A stretch of DNA of 64,000 nt, from contig CM072801.1 in the NCBI GenBank assembly GCA_037013495.1, positions 102,741,816 to 102,805,815 on the forward strand, written 5' to 3'. Below the pieces are notes generated by a model, which worked only from the letters and a program-made list of their open reading frames with translations, had not been told where the DNA came from and did no database searches. The stretch's first letter is position 1, and every line of letters begins with the position of its first letter. The DNA comes from Hippophae tibetana (Eukaryota; Streptophyta; Magnoliopsida; Rosales; Elaeagnaceae). Shown here in pieces: positions 1 through 13,642 of the stretch. The translations under genes were made by a program, and so were the position numbers.

Positions 1-844
1 AAAAATTGGAACCCATGAACTCACAGGAATGACAAGTATGGAATTGCTAATAACATGGTTATTATGATCAAATCGGAGCAATAAAGAACAAGAATAGAAA
101 ACCATGCAAGAAGGTGCGATCAAACTATAAGACGTAGGAAAGTAGTGTAAGCGATGGAATTTGGGTTCTAAAACGTGGATAACTGAACTATTGTTTCCTA
201 CATGTTTTTGCAAATAGAAATAAGCTTTGGTTTGATATATTATAATAGTAATTTGGATACAGGAGTTAAAAGTTATAACAGTTTAAAGATACAATCCCAA
301 TAAATAATTTCTTTTTTTTAAACTACGAACTCCAGAAATTTTGTGGTTTTTTAATCAGGAACAAAGATACGTTGAACACTGAAAAAAAAGAACAGGAAAA
401 TGATATAGTGAATTAAAAGAAGAGTAAGAAATGCAATGCAAATAAGAAAATAATGACAATTAAATCTAAAGAAAACAAAAGTGTTGTAGAAAATATTTGT
501 TTCTTTAATTGGGATTTGGAACCAAAGAATGCAAAAAACACTATAATGGAAAATTTTATTAATTCCAAAATTCAAAAAAGAAAACAAAGAAGAGGAAAAT
601 GATATAGTGATTTAAAAGAAAAGTACGCAATGAAATGCAAATAAGAAAATAATGTCAACAAAATCTAAAGAAAACAAAAGACTTGTAGAACATATTTGTT
701 TCTTTAATTGTGATTTGGAACAAAAGAATGCAAAAACCAATAAAATGGAAAATTTCATTAAATCTAAAATTAAAAAAAAGATATTTTAAGATAAATATCC
801 TATTTTGGGCGACCACGGCTTCGATACCAAATGATACAGATCCT
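1..844 (+). repeat. Left-edge partial monomer
   Basis: This copy lacks only the first 9 bases of a standard monomer (844 + 9 = 853), so the array continues beyond the left edge. It carries 'agtaatttgg' where most copies read 'agtcatttgg', and 'aacactataatgg' in sub-repeat A. Both variants recur in the copies ending near 5963 and 11081, which are about 5119 bp apart. Confidence 0.95.
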
Positions 845-1698
845 TTATGCGAAAATATTTGGAACCCTTGAACTCACAGGAATGAGAAGTATGGAATTGT
901 TAATAACATGGTTATTATGATCAAATTGGAGCAATAAAGAACAATAATAGAAAACCATGCAAGAAGGTGCGATCAAACTATAAGACGTAGGAAAGTAGTG
1001 TAAGCGATGGAATTTGGGTTCTAAAAGGTGGATAACTGAACTATTGTTTCCTTCATGTTTTTGCAAATAGAAATAAGCTTTGGTTTGATATATTATAATA
1101 GTCATTTGGATACACGAGTTAAAAGTTATAACAGTTTAAAGATACAATCCCAATAAACAATTTCTTTTTTTTAAACTACGAACTCCAGAAATTTTGTGGT
1201 TTTTTATTCAGGAACAAATATAGGTTGAACACTAAAAAAAAAGAACAGGAAAATGATAGAGTGAATTAAAAGAAGAGTAAGAAATGCAATGCAAATAAGA
1301 AAATAATGACAATTAAATCTAAAGAAAACAAAACTCTTGTAGAAAATAGTTGTTTCTTTAATTGGGATTTGGAACCAAAGAATGCAAAAAACAATATAAT
1401 GGAAAATTTTATTAATTCCAAAATTCAAAAAATAAAACAAAGAAGAGGAAAATGATATAGTGATTTAAAAGAAAAGTACGCAATGAAATGCAAATAAGAA
1501 AATAATGTCAACAAAATCTAAAGAAAACAAAAGACTTGTAGAACATATTTGTTTCTTTAATTGTGATTTTGAACAAAAGAATGCAAAAACCAATAAAATG
1601 GAAAATTTCATTAAATCTAAAATTAAAAAAAAAGATAATTTAAGATAAATATCCTATTTTGGGCGACCACGGCTTCGATACCAAATGATACAGATCCT

Positions 1699-4600
1699 TT
1701 ATGCGAAAAAAATTGGAACCCATGAACTCACAGGAATGAGAAGTATGGAATTGCTAATAACATGGTTATTATGATCAAAGTGGAGCAATAAAGAACAAGA
1801 ATAGAAAACCATGCAAGAAGGTGCGAGAAAACTATAAGACGTAGGAAAGTAGTGTAAGCGATGGAATTTGGGTTCTAAAAGGTGGATAACTGAACTATTG
1901 TTTCCTTCATGTTTTTGTAAATCGAAATAAGCTTTGATTTGATATATTATAATAGTCATTTGGATACAGGAGTTAAAAGTTATAACAGTTTAAAGATACA
2001 ATCACAATAAATAATTTCTTTTTTTTGAACTACGAACTCCAGAAACTTTGTGGTTTTTTATTGAGGAACAAAGATAGGTTGAACACTGAAAAAAAAGAAC
2101 AGGAAAATGATAGAGTGAATTAAAAGAAGAGTAAGAAATGCAATGCAAATAAGAAAATAATGACAATTAAATCTAAAGAAAACAAAAGTGTTGTAGAAAA
2201 TATTTGTTTCTTTAATTGGGATTTGGAACCAAAGAATGCAAAAAACAATATAATGGAGAATTTTATTAATTCCAAAATTCAAAAAATAAAACAAAGAAGA
2301 GGAAAATGATATAGTGATTTAAAAGAAAAGTACGTAATGAAATGCAAATAAGAAAATAATGTCAACAAAATCTAAAGAAAACAAAAGACTTGTAGAACAT
2401 ATTTGTTTCTTTAATTGTGATTTGGAACAAAAGAATGCAAAAACCAATAAAATGGAAAATTTCATTAAATCTAAAATTAAAAAAAAGATATTTTAAGATA
2501 AATATCCTATTTTGGGCGACCACGGCTTCGATACCAAATGATACAGATCCTTTATGCGAAAATATTTGGAACCCTTGAACTCACAGGAATGAGAAGTATG
2601 GAATTGCTAATAACATGGTTATTATGATCAAATTGGAGCAATAAAGAACAAGAATAAAAAACCATGCAAGAAGGTGCGATCAAATTATAAGACGTAGGAA
2701 AGTAGTGTAAGCGATGGAATTTGGGATCTAAAAGGTGGATAACTGAACTATTGTTTCCTTCATGTTTTTGTAAATCGAAATAAGCTTTGATTTGATATAT
2801 TATAATAGTCATTTGGATACAGGAGTTAAAAGTTATAACAGTTTAAAGATACAATCACAATAAATAATTTCTTTTTTTTAAACTACGAACTCCAGAAACT
2901 TTGTGGTTTTTTATTGAGGAACAAAGATAGGTTGAACACTGAAAAAAAAGAACAGGAAAATGATAGAGTGAATTAAAAGAAGAGTAAGAAATGCAATGCA
3001 AATAAGAAAATAATGACAATTAAATCTAAAGAAAACAAAAGTGTTGTAGAAAATATTTGTTTCTTTAATTGGGATTTGGAACCAAAGAATGCAAAAAACA
3101 ATATAATGGAGAATTTTATTAATTCCAAAATTCAAAAAATAAAACAAAGAAGAGGAAAATGATATAGTGATTTAAAAGAAAAGTACGCAATGAAATGCAA
3201 ATAAGAAAATAATGTCAACAAAATCTAAAGAAAACAAAAGACTTGTAGAACATATTTGTTTCTTTAATTTTGATTTGGAACAAAAGAATGCAAAAACCAA
3301 TAAAATGGAAAATTTCATTAAATCTAAAATTAAAAAAAAGATATTTTAAGATAAATATCCTATTTTGGGCGACCACGGCTTCGATACCAAATGATACAGA
3401 TCCTTTATGTGAAAATATTTGGAACCCTTGAACTCACAGGAATGAGAAGTATGGAATTGCTAATAACATGGTTATTATGATCAAATTGGAGCAATAAAGA
3501 ACAAGAATAGAAAACCATGCAAGAAGGTGCGATCAAACTATAAGACGTAGGAAAGTAGTGTAAGCGATGGAATTTGGGTTCTAAAAGGTGGATAACTGAA
3601 CTATTGTTTCCTTCATGTTTTTGCAAATAGAAAGAAGCTTTGGTTTGATATATTATAATAGTCATTTGGATACACGAGTTAAAAGTTATAACAGTTTAAA
3701 GATACAATCCCAATAAATAATTTCTTTTTTTTATACTACGAACTCTAGAAATTTTGTGGTTTTTTAATCAGGAACAAAGATAGGTTGAACAATGAAAAAA
3801 AAGAACAGGAAAATGATACAGTGAATTAAAAGAAGAGTAAGAAATGCAATGCAAATAAGAAAATAATGACAATTAAATCTAAAGAAAACAAAACTCTTGT
3901 AGAAAATAGTTGTTTCTTTAATTGGGATTTGGAACCAAAGAATGCAAAAAACAATATAATGGAAAATTTTATTAATTCCAAAATTCAAAACATAAAAGAA
4001 AGAAGAGGAAAATGATATAGTGATTTAAAAGAAAAGTACGCAATGAAATGCAAATAAGAAAATAATGTCAACAAAATCTAAAGAAAACAAAAGACTTGTA
4101 GAACATATTTGTTTCTTTAATTGTGATTTGGAACAAAAGAATGCAAAAACCAATAAAATGGAAAATTTCATTAAATCTAAATTTAAAAAAAAGATATTTT
4201 AAGATAAATATCCTATTTTGGGCGACCACGGCTTCGATACCAAATGATACAGATCCTTTATGCGAAAATATTTGGAACCCTTGAACTCACAGGAATGAGA
4301 AGTATGGAATTGCTAATAACATGGTTATTATGATCAAATTGGAGCAATAAAGAACAAGAATAGAAAACCATGCAAGAAGGTGCGATCAAACTATAAGACG
4401 TAGGAAAGTAGTGTAAGCGATGGAATTTGGGTTCTAAAACGTGGATAACTGAACTATTGTTTCCTTCATGTTTTTGCAAATAGAAAGAAGCTTTGGTTTG
4501 ATATATTATAATAGTCATTTGGATACACGAGTTAAAAGTTATAACAGTTTAAAGATACAATCCCAATAAATAATTTCTTTTTTTTATACTACGAACTCTA

Positions 4601-7600
4601 GAAATTTTGTGGTTTTTTAATCAGGAACAAAGATTGGTTGAACAATGAAAAAAAAGAACAGGAAAATGATACAGTGAATTAAAAGAAGAGTAAGAAATGC
4701 AATGCAAATAAGAAAATAATGACAATTAAATCTAAAGAAAACAAAACTCTTGTAGAAAATAGTTGTTTCTTTAATTGGGATTTGGAACCAAAGAATGCAA
4801 AAAACAATATAATGGAAAATTTTATTAATTCCAAAATTCAAAACATAAAAGAAAGAAGAGGAAAATGATATAGTGATTTAAAAGAAAAGTACGCAATGAA
4901 ATGCAAATAAGAAAATAATGTCAACAAAATCTAAAGAAAACAAAAGACTTGTAGAACATATTTGTTTCTTTAATTGTGATTTGGAACAAAAGAATGCAAA
5001 AACCAATAAAATGGAAAATTTCATTAAATCTAAATTTAAAAAAAAGATATTTTAAGATAAATATCCTATTTTGGGCGACCACGGCTTCGATACCAAATGA
5101 TACAGATCCTTTATGCGAAAATATTTGGAACCCTTGAACTCACAGGAATGAGAAGTATGGAATTGCTAATAACATGGTTATTATGATCAAATTGGAGCAA
5201 TAAAGAACAAGAATAGAAAACCATGCAAGAAGGTGCGATCAAACTATAAGACGTAGGAAAGTAGTGTAAGCGATGGAATTTGGGTTCTAAAACGTGGATA
5301 ACTGAACTATTGTTTCCTTCATGTTTTTGCAAATAGAAATAAGCTTTGGTTTGATATATTATAATAGTAATTTGGATACAGGAGTTAAAAGTTATAACAG
5401 TTTAAAGATACAATCCCAATAAATAATTTCTTTTTTTTAAACTACGAACTCTAGAAATTTTGTGGTTTTTTAATCAGGAACAAAGATTGGTTGAACACTG
5501 AAAAAAAAGAACAGGAAAATGATATAGTGAATTAAAAGAAGAGTAAGAAATGCAATGCAAATAAGAAAATAGTGACAATTAAATCTAAAGAAAACAAAAG
5601 TGTTGTAGAAAATATTTGTTTCTTTAATTGGGATTTGGAACCAAAGAATGCAAAAAACACTATAATGGAAAATTTTATTAATTCCAAAATTCAAAAAATA
5701 AAACAAAGAAGAGGAAAATGATATAGTGATTTAAAAGAAAAGTACGCAATGAAATGCAAATAAGAAAATAATGTCAACAAAATCTAAAGAAAACAAAAGA
5801 CTTGTAGAACATATTTGTTTCTTTAATTGTGATTTGGAACAAAAGAATGCAAAAACCAATAAAATGGAAAATTTCATTAAATCTAAAATTAAAAAAAAGA
5901 TATTTTAAGATAAATATCCTATTTTGGGCGACCACGGCTTCGATACCAAATGATACAGATCCTTTATGCGAAAATATTTGGAACCCTTGAACTCACAGGA
6001 ATGAGAAGTATGGAATTGCTAATAACATGGTTATTATGATCAAATTGGAGCAATAAAGAACAAGAATAGAAAACCATGCAAGAAGGTGCGAGAAAACTAT
6101 AAGAAGTAGGAAAGTAGTGTAAGCGATGGAATTTGGGTTCTAAAAGGTGGATAACTGAACTATTGTTTCCTTCATGTTTTTGTAAATCGAAATAAGCTTT
6201 GATTTGATATATTATAATAGTTATTTGGATACAGGAGTTAAAAGTTATAACAGTTTAAAGATAAAATCCCAATAAATAATTTCTTTTTTTTATACTACGA
6301 ACTCTAGAAATTTTGTTGTTTTTTAATCAGGAACAAATATAGGTTGAACACTGAAAAAAAAGAACAGGAAAATGATACAGTGAATTAAAAGAAGAGTAAG
6401 AAATGCAATGCAAATAAGAAAATAATGACAATTAAATCTAAAGAAAACAAAAGTCTTGTAGAAAATAGTTGTTTCTTTAATTGGGATTTGGAACCAAAGA
6501 ATGCAAAAACCAATATAATGGAAAATTTTATTAATTCCAAAATTCAAAAAATAAAACAAAGAAGAGGAAAATGATATAGTGATTTAAAAGAAAAGTACGC
6601 AATGAAATGCAAATAAGAAAATAATGTCAACAAAATCTAAAGAAAACAAAAGACTTGTAGAACATATTTGTTTCTTTAATTGTGATTTTGAACAAAAGAA
6701 TGCAAAAACCAATAAAATGGAAAATTTCATTAAATCTAAAATTAAAAAAAAGATAATTTAAGATAAATATCCTATTTTGGGCGACCACGGCTTCGATACC
6801 AAATGATACAGATCCTTTATGCGAAAAAAATTGGAACCCATGAACTCACAGGAATGAGAAGTATGGAATTGCTAATAACATGGTTATTATGATCAAAGTG
6901 GAGCAATAAAGAACAAGAATAGAAAACCATGCAAGAAGGTGCGAGAAAACTATAAGACGTAGGAAAGTAGTCTAAGCGATGGAATTTGGGTTCTAAAAGG
7001 TGGATAACTGAACTATTGTTTCCTTCATGTTTTTGTAAATCGAAATAAGCTTTGATTTGATATATTATAATAGTTATTTGGATACAGGAGTTAAAAGTTA
7101 TAACAGTTTAAAGATACAATCCCAATAAATAATTTCTTTTTTTTATACTACGAACTCTAGAAATTTTGTTGTTTTTAAATCAGGAACAAATATAGGTTGA
7201 ACACTGAAAAAAAAGAACAGGAAAATGATACAGTGAATTAAAAGAAGAGTAAGAAATGCAATGCAAATAAGAAAATAATGACAATTAAATCTAAAGAAAA
7301 CAAAAGTCTTGTAGAAAATAGTTGTTTCTTTAATTGGGATTTGGAACCAAAGAATGCAAAAACCAATATAATGGAAAATTTTATTAATTCCAAAATTCAA
7401 AAAATAAAACAAAGAAGAGGAAAATGATATAGTGATTTAAAAGAAAAGTACGCAATGAAATGCAAATAAGAAAATAATGTCAACAAAATCTAAAGAAAAC
7501 AAAAGACTTGTAGAACATATTTGTTTCTTTAATTGTGATTTTGAACAAAAGAATGCAAAAACCAATAAAATGGAAAATTTCATTAAATCTAAAATTAAAA

Positions 7601-10228
7601 AAAAGATAATTTAAGATAAATATCCTATTTTGGGCGACCACGGCTTCGATACCAAATGATACAGATCCTTTATGCGAAAAAAATTGGAACCCATGAACTC
7701 ACAGGAATGAGAAGTATGGAATTGCTAATAACATGGTTATTATGATCAAAGTGGAGCAATAAAGAACAAGAATAGAAAACCATGCAAGAAGGTGCGAGAA
7801 AACTATAAGACGTAGGAAAGTAGTCTAAGCGATGGAATTTGGGTTCTAAAAGGTGGATAACTGAACTATTGTTTCCTTCATGTTTTTGTAAATCGAAATA
7901 AGCTTTGATTTGATATATTATAATAGTCATTTGGATACAAGAGTTAAAAGTTATAACAGTTTAAAGATACAATCACAATAAATAATTTCTTTTTTTTAAA
8001 CTACGAACTCCAGAAATTTTGTGGTTTTTTATTTAGGAACAAAGATAGGTTGAACATTGAAAAAAAAAACAGGAAAATGATAGAGTGAATTAAAAGAAGA
8101 GTAAGAAATGCAATGCAAATAAGAAAATAATGACAATTAATTCTAAAGAAAACAAAAGTGTTGTAGAAAATATTTGTTTCTTTAATTGGGATTTGGAACC
8201 AAAGAATGCAAAAAACAATATAATGGAGAATTTTATTAATTCCAAAATTCAAAAAATAAAACAAAGAAGAGGAAAATGATATAGTGATTTAAAAGAAAAG
8301 TACGCAATGAAATGCAAATAAGAAAATAATGTCAACAAAATCTAAAGAAAACAAAAGACTTGTAGAACATATTTGTTTCTTTAATTGTGATTTGGAACAA
8401 AAGAATGCAAAAACCAATAAAATGGAAAATTTCATTAAATCTAAAATTAAAAAAAAGATATTTTAAGATAAATATCCTATTTTGGGCGACCACGGCTTCG
8501 ATACCAAATGATACAGATCCTTTATGCGAAAATATTTGGAACCCTTGAACTCACAGGAATGAGAAGTATGGAATTGGTAATAACATGGTTATTATGATCA
8601 AATTGGAGCAATAAAGAACAAGAATAGAAAACCATGCAAGAAGGTGCGATCAAACTATAAGACGTAGGAAAGTAGTGTAAGCGATGGAATTTGGGTTCTA
8701 AAACGTGGATAACTGAACTATTGTTTCCTTCATGTTTTTGTAAATCGAAATAAGCTTTGATTTGATATATTATAATAGTCATTTGGATACAGGAGTTAAA
8801 AGTTATAACAGTTTAAAGATACAATCACAATAAATAATTTCTTTTTTTTAAACTACGAACTCCAGAAATTTTGTGGTTTTTTATTGAGGAACAAAGATAG
8901 GTTGAACACTGAAAAAAAAGAACAGGAAAATGATATAGTGAATTAAAAGAAGAGTAAGAAATGCAATGCAAATAAGAAAATAATGACAATTAAATCTAAA
9001 GAAAACAAAAGTGTTGTAGAAAATATTTGTTTCTTTAATTGGGATTTGGAACCAAAGAATGCAAAAAACAATATAATGGAGAATTTTATTAATTCCAAAA
9101 TTCAAAAAATAAAACAAAGAAGAGGAAAATGATATAGTGATTTAAAAGAAAAGTACGCAATGAAATGCAAATAAGAAAATAATGTCAACAAAATCTAAAG
9201 AAAACAAAAGACTTGTAGAACATATTTGTTTCTTTAATTTTGATTTCGAACAAAAGAATGCAAAAACCAATAAAATGGAAAATTTCATTAAATCTAAAAT
9301 TAAAAAAAAGATATTTTAAGATAAATATCCTATTTTGGGCGACCACGGCTTCGATACCAAATGATACAGATCCTTTATGCGAAAATATTTGGAACCCTTG
9401 AACTCACAGGAATGAGAAGTATGGAATTGCTAATAACATGGTTATTATGATCAAATTGGAGCAATAAAGAACAAGAATAGAAAACCATGCAAGAATGTGC
9501 GATCAAACTATAAGACGTAGGAAAGTAGTGTAAGCGATGGAATTTGGGTTCTAAAAGGTGGATAACTGAACTATTGTTTCCTTCATGTTTTTGCAAATAG
9601 AAAGAAGCTTTGGTTTGATATATTATAATAGTCATTTGGATACACGAGTTAAAAGTTATAACAGTTTAAAGATACAATCCCAATAAATAATTTCTTTTTT
9701 TTATACTACGAACTCTAGAAATTTTGTGGTTTTTTAATCAGGAACAAAGATAGGTTGAATAATGAAAAAAAAGAACAGGAAAATGATACAGTGAATTAAA
9801 AGAAGAGTAAGAAATGCAATGCAAATAAGAAAATAATGACAATTAAATCTAAAGAAAACAAAACTCTTGTAGAAAATAGTTGTTTCTTTAATTGGGATTT
9901 GGAACCAAAGAATGCAAAAAACAATATAATGGAAAATTTTATTAATTCCAAAATTCAAAACATAAAAGAAAGAAGAGGAAAATGATATAGTGATTTAAAA
10001 GAAAAGTACGCAATGAAATGCAAATAAGAAAATAATGTCAACAAAATCTAAAGAAAACAAAAGACTTGTAGAACATATTTGTTTCTTTAATTGTGATTTG
10101 GAACAAAAGAATGCAAAAACCAATAAAATGGAAAATTTCATTAAATCTAAAATTAAAAAAAAAGATATTTTAAGATAAATATCCTATTTTGGGCGACCAC
10201 GGCTTCGATACCAAATGATACAGATCCT
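1699..10228 (+). repeat. Seven-monomer-spaced duplicate (~5970 bp): 1699-4257 and 7670-10228
   Basis: Alleles at 1699, 2552, 2911, 3405 and 3764 reappear in the same order at 7670, 8522, 8881, 9375 and 9734, offset 5970-5971 bp. Shared markers include 'gaaagaagctttgg', 'tatactacgaactctag' and 'ttcaaaacataaaag'. In the left copy the monomer carrying these markers is present twice (3405-4257 and 4258-5110). In the right copy it is present once. The left block has therefore gained, or the right block lost, one monomer. Confidence 0.65.
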
Positions 10229-11081
10229 TTATGCGAAAATATTTGGAACCATTGAACTCACAGGAATGAGAAGTATGGAATTGCTAATAACATGGTTATT
10301 ATGATCAAATTGAAGCAATAAAGAACAAGAATAGAAAACCATGCAAGAAGGTGCGATCAAACTATAAGACGTAGGAAAGTAGTGTAAGCGATGGAATTTG
10401 GGTTCTAAAACGTGGATAACTGAACTATTGTTTCCTACATGTTTTTGCAAATAGAAATAAGCTTTGGTTTGATATATTATAATAGTAATTTGGATACAGG
10501 AGTTAAAAGTTATAACAGTTTAAAGATACAATCCCAATAAATAATTTCTTTTTTTTAAACTACGAACTCTAGAAATTTTGTGGTTTTTTAATCAGGAACA
10601 AAGATTGGTTGAACACTGAAAAAAAAGAACAGGAAAATGATATAGTGAATTAAAAGAAGAGTAAGAAATGCAATGCAAATAAGAAAATAGTGACAATTAA
10701 ATCTAAAGAAAACAAAAGTGTTGTAGAAAATATTTGTTTCTTTAATTGGGATTTGGAACCAAAGAATGCAAAAAACACTATAATGGAAAATTTTATTAAT
10801 TCCAAATTCAAAAAATAAAACAAAGAAGAGGAAAATTATATAGTGATTTAAAAGAAAAGTACGCAATGAAATGCAAATAAGAAAATAATGTCAACAAAAT
10901 CTAAAGAAAACAAAAGACTTGTAGAACATATTTGTTTCTTTAATTGTGATTTTGAACAAAAGAATGCAAAAACCAATAAAATGGAAAATTTCATTAAATC
11001 TAAAATTAAAAAAAAAGATATTTTAAGATAAATATCCTATTTTGGGCGACCACGGCTTCGATACCAAATGATACAGATCCT

Positions 11082-12789
11082 TTATGCGAAAAAAATTGGA
11101 ACCCATGAACTCACAGGAATGAGAAGTATGGAATTGCTAATAACATGGTTATTATGATCAAAGTGGAGCAATAAAGAACAAGAATAGAAAACCATGCAAG
11201 AAGGTTCGAGAAAACTATAAGACGTAGGAAAGTAGTGTAAGCGATGGAATTTGGGTTCTAAAAGGTGGATAACTGAACTATTGTTTCCTTCATGTTTTTG
11301 TAAATCGAAATAAGCTTTGATTTGATATATTATAATAGTCATTTGGATACAGGAGTTAAAAGTTATAACAGTTTAAAGATACAATCACAATAAATAATTT
11401 CTTTTTTTTAAACTACGAACTCCAGAAATTTTGTGGTTTTTTATTTAGGAACAAAGATAGGTTGAACACTGAAAAAAAAGAACAGGAAAATGATAGAGTG
11501 AATTAAAAGAAGAGTAAGAAATGCAATGCAAATAAGAAAATAATGACAATTAAATCTAAAGAAAACAAAAGTGTTGTAGAAAATATTTGTTTCTTTAATT
11601 GGGATTTGGAACCAAAGAATGCAAAAAACACTATAATGGAAAATTTTATTAATTCCAAAATTCAAAAAATAAAACAAAGAAGAGGAAAATGATATAGTGA
11701 TTTAAAAGAAAAGTACGCAATGAAATGCAAATAAGAAAATAATGTCAACAAAATCTAAAGAAAACAAAAGACTTGTAGAACATATTTGTTTCTTTAATTG
11801 TGATTTTGAACAAAAGAATGCAAAAACCAATAAAATGGAAAATTTCATTAAATCTAAAATTAAAAAAAAAAGATATTTTAAGATAAATATCCTATTTTGG
11901 GCGACCACGGCTTCGATACCAAATGATACAGATCCTTTATGCGAAAAAAATTGGAACCCATGAACTCACAGGAATGAGAAGTATGGAATTGCTAATAACA
12001 TGGTTATTATGATCAAAGTGGAGCAATAAAGAACAAGAATAGAAAACCATGCAAGAAGGTGCGAGAAAACTATAAGACGTTGGAAAGTAGTGTAAGCGAT
12101 GGAATTTGGGTTCTAAAAGGTGGATAACTGAACTATTGTTTCCTTCATGTTTTTGTAAATCGAAATAAGCTTTGATTTGATATATTATAATAGTCATTTG
12201 GATACAGGAGTTAAAAGTTATAACAGTTTAAAGATACAATCACAATAAATAATTTCTTTTTTTTAAACTACGAACTCCAGAAATTTTGTGGTTTTTTATT
12301 TAGGAACAAAGATAGGTTGAACACTGAAAAAAAAGAACAGGAAAATGATAGAGTGAATTAAAAGAAGAGTAAGAAATGCAATGCAAATAAGAAAATAATG
12401 ACAATTAAATCTAAAGAAAACAAAAGTGTTGTAGAAAATATTTGTTTCTTTAATTGGGATTTGGAACCAAAGAATGCAAAAAACACTATAATGGAAAATT
12501 TTATTAATTCCAAAATTCAAAAAATAAAACAAAGAAGAGGAAAATGATATAGTGATTTAAAAGAAAAGTACGCAATGAAATGCAAATAAGAAAATAATGT
12601 CAACAAAATCTAAAGAAAACAAAAGACTTGTAGAACATATTTGTTTCTTTAATTGTGATTTGGAACAAAAGAATGCAAAAACCAATAAAATGGAAAATTT
12701 CATTAAATCTAAAATTAAAAAAAAGATATTTTAAGATAAATATCCTATTTTGGGCGACCACGGCTTCGATACCAAATGATACAGATCCT
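11082..12789 (+). repeat. Two nearly identical adjacent monomers
   Basis: The monomers at 11082 (855 bp) and 11937 (853 bp) share all major alleles. The differences I noticed are 'ggttcgag' versus 'ggtgcgag' (about 11214), 'gttgg' versus 'gtagg' (about 12080), 'ttgg' versus 'tttg' in sub-repeat B, and A-run length. They look like a recent one-monomer duplication. Confidence 0.65.
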
Positions 12790-13642
12790 TTATGCGAAAA
12801 TATTTGGAACCCTTGAACTCACAGGAATGAGAAGTATGGAATTGTTAATAACATGGTTATTATGATCAAATTGGAGCAATAAAGAACAATAATAGAAAAC
12901 CATGTAAGAAGGTGCGATCAAACTATAAGACGTAGGAAAGTAGTCTAAGCGATGGAATTTGGGTTCTAAAACGTGGATAACTGAACTATTGTTTCCTTCA
13001 TGTTTTTGCAAATAGAAATAAGCTTTGGTTTGATATATTATAATAGTCATTTGGATACAGGAGTTAAAAGTTATAACAGTTTAAAGATACAATCCCAATA
13101 AATAATTTCTTTTTTTTATACTACGAACTCCAGAAATTTTGTGGTTTTTTAATCAGGAACAAAGATAGGTTGAACACTGAAAAAAACGAAAAGGAAAATG
13201 ATACAGTGAATTAAAAGAAGAGTAAGAAATGCAATGCAAATAAGAAAATAATGACAATTAAATCTAAAGAAAACAAAAGTGTTGTAGAAAATATTTGTTT
13301 CTTTAATTGGGATTTGGAACCAAAGAATGCAAAAAACAATATAATGGAGAATTTTTTTAATTCCCAAATTCAAAAAATAAAACAAAGAAGAGGAAAATGA
13401 TATAGTGATTTAAAAGAAAAGTACGCAATGAAATGCAAATAAGAAAATAATGTCAACAAAATCTAAAGAAAACAAAAGACTTGTAGAACATATTTGTTTC
13501 TTTAATTGTGATTTGGAACAAAAGAATGCAAAAACCAATAAAATGGAAAATTTTATTAAATCTAAAATTAAAAAAAAGATATTTTAAGATAAATATCCTA
13601 TTTTGGGCGACCACGGCTTCGATACCAAATGATACAGATCCT

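Larger units (their letters stand above)
1..11081 (+). repeat. Diverged six-monomer (~5119 bp) spaced copies at the left end
   Basis: The monomer parts around 351-587, 5470-5706 and 10588-10866 share the same allele set ('aacactataatgg', 'gtgttgtag', preceding 'agtaatttgg') and lie 5119 and 5118 bp apart. The copy near 10588 has lost one A in 'tccaaattc' (about 10801) and reads 'gaaaattatatag' nearby. Monomers here differ more from one another than those in the 30-48 kb part. This suggests older exchange, or a position nearer an array edge (inference). Confidence 0.6.

Noticed and set aside
351..587. Recurrent 72-92-codon hydrophobic reverse-strand frames (rich in F, I, L), one per monomer, resembling a membrane protein
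   Set aside because: The hydrophobicity follows from translating the complement of A-rich DNA. The frame overlaps sub-repeat A, changes start and end between copies, and differs mostly by amino-acid-changing variants.
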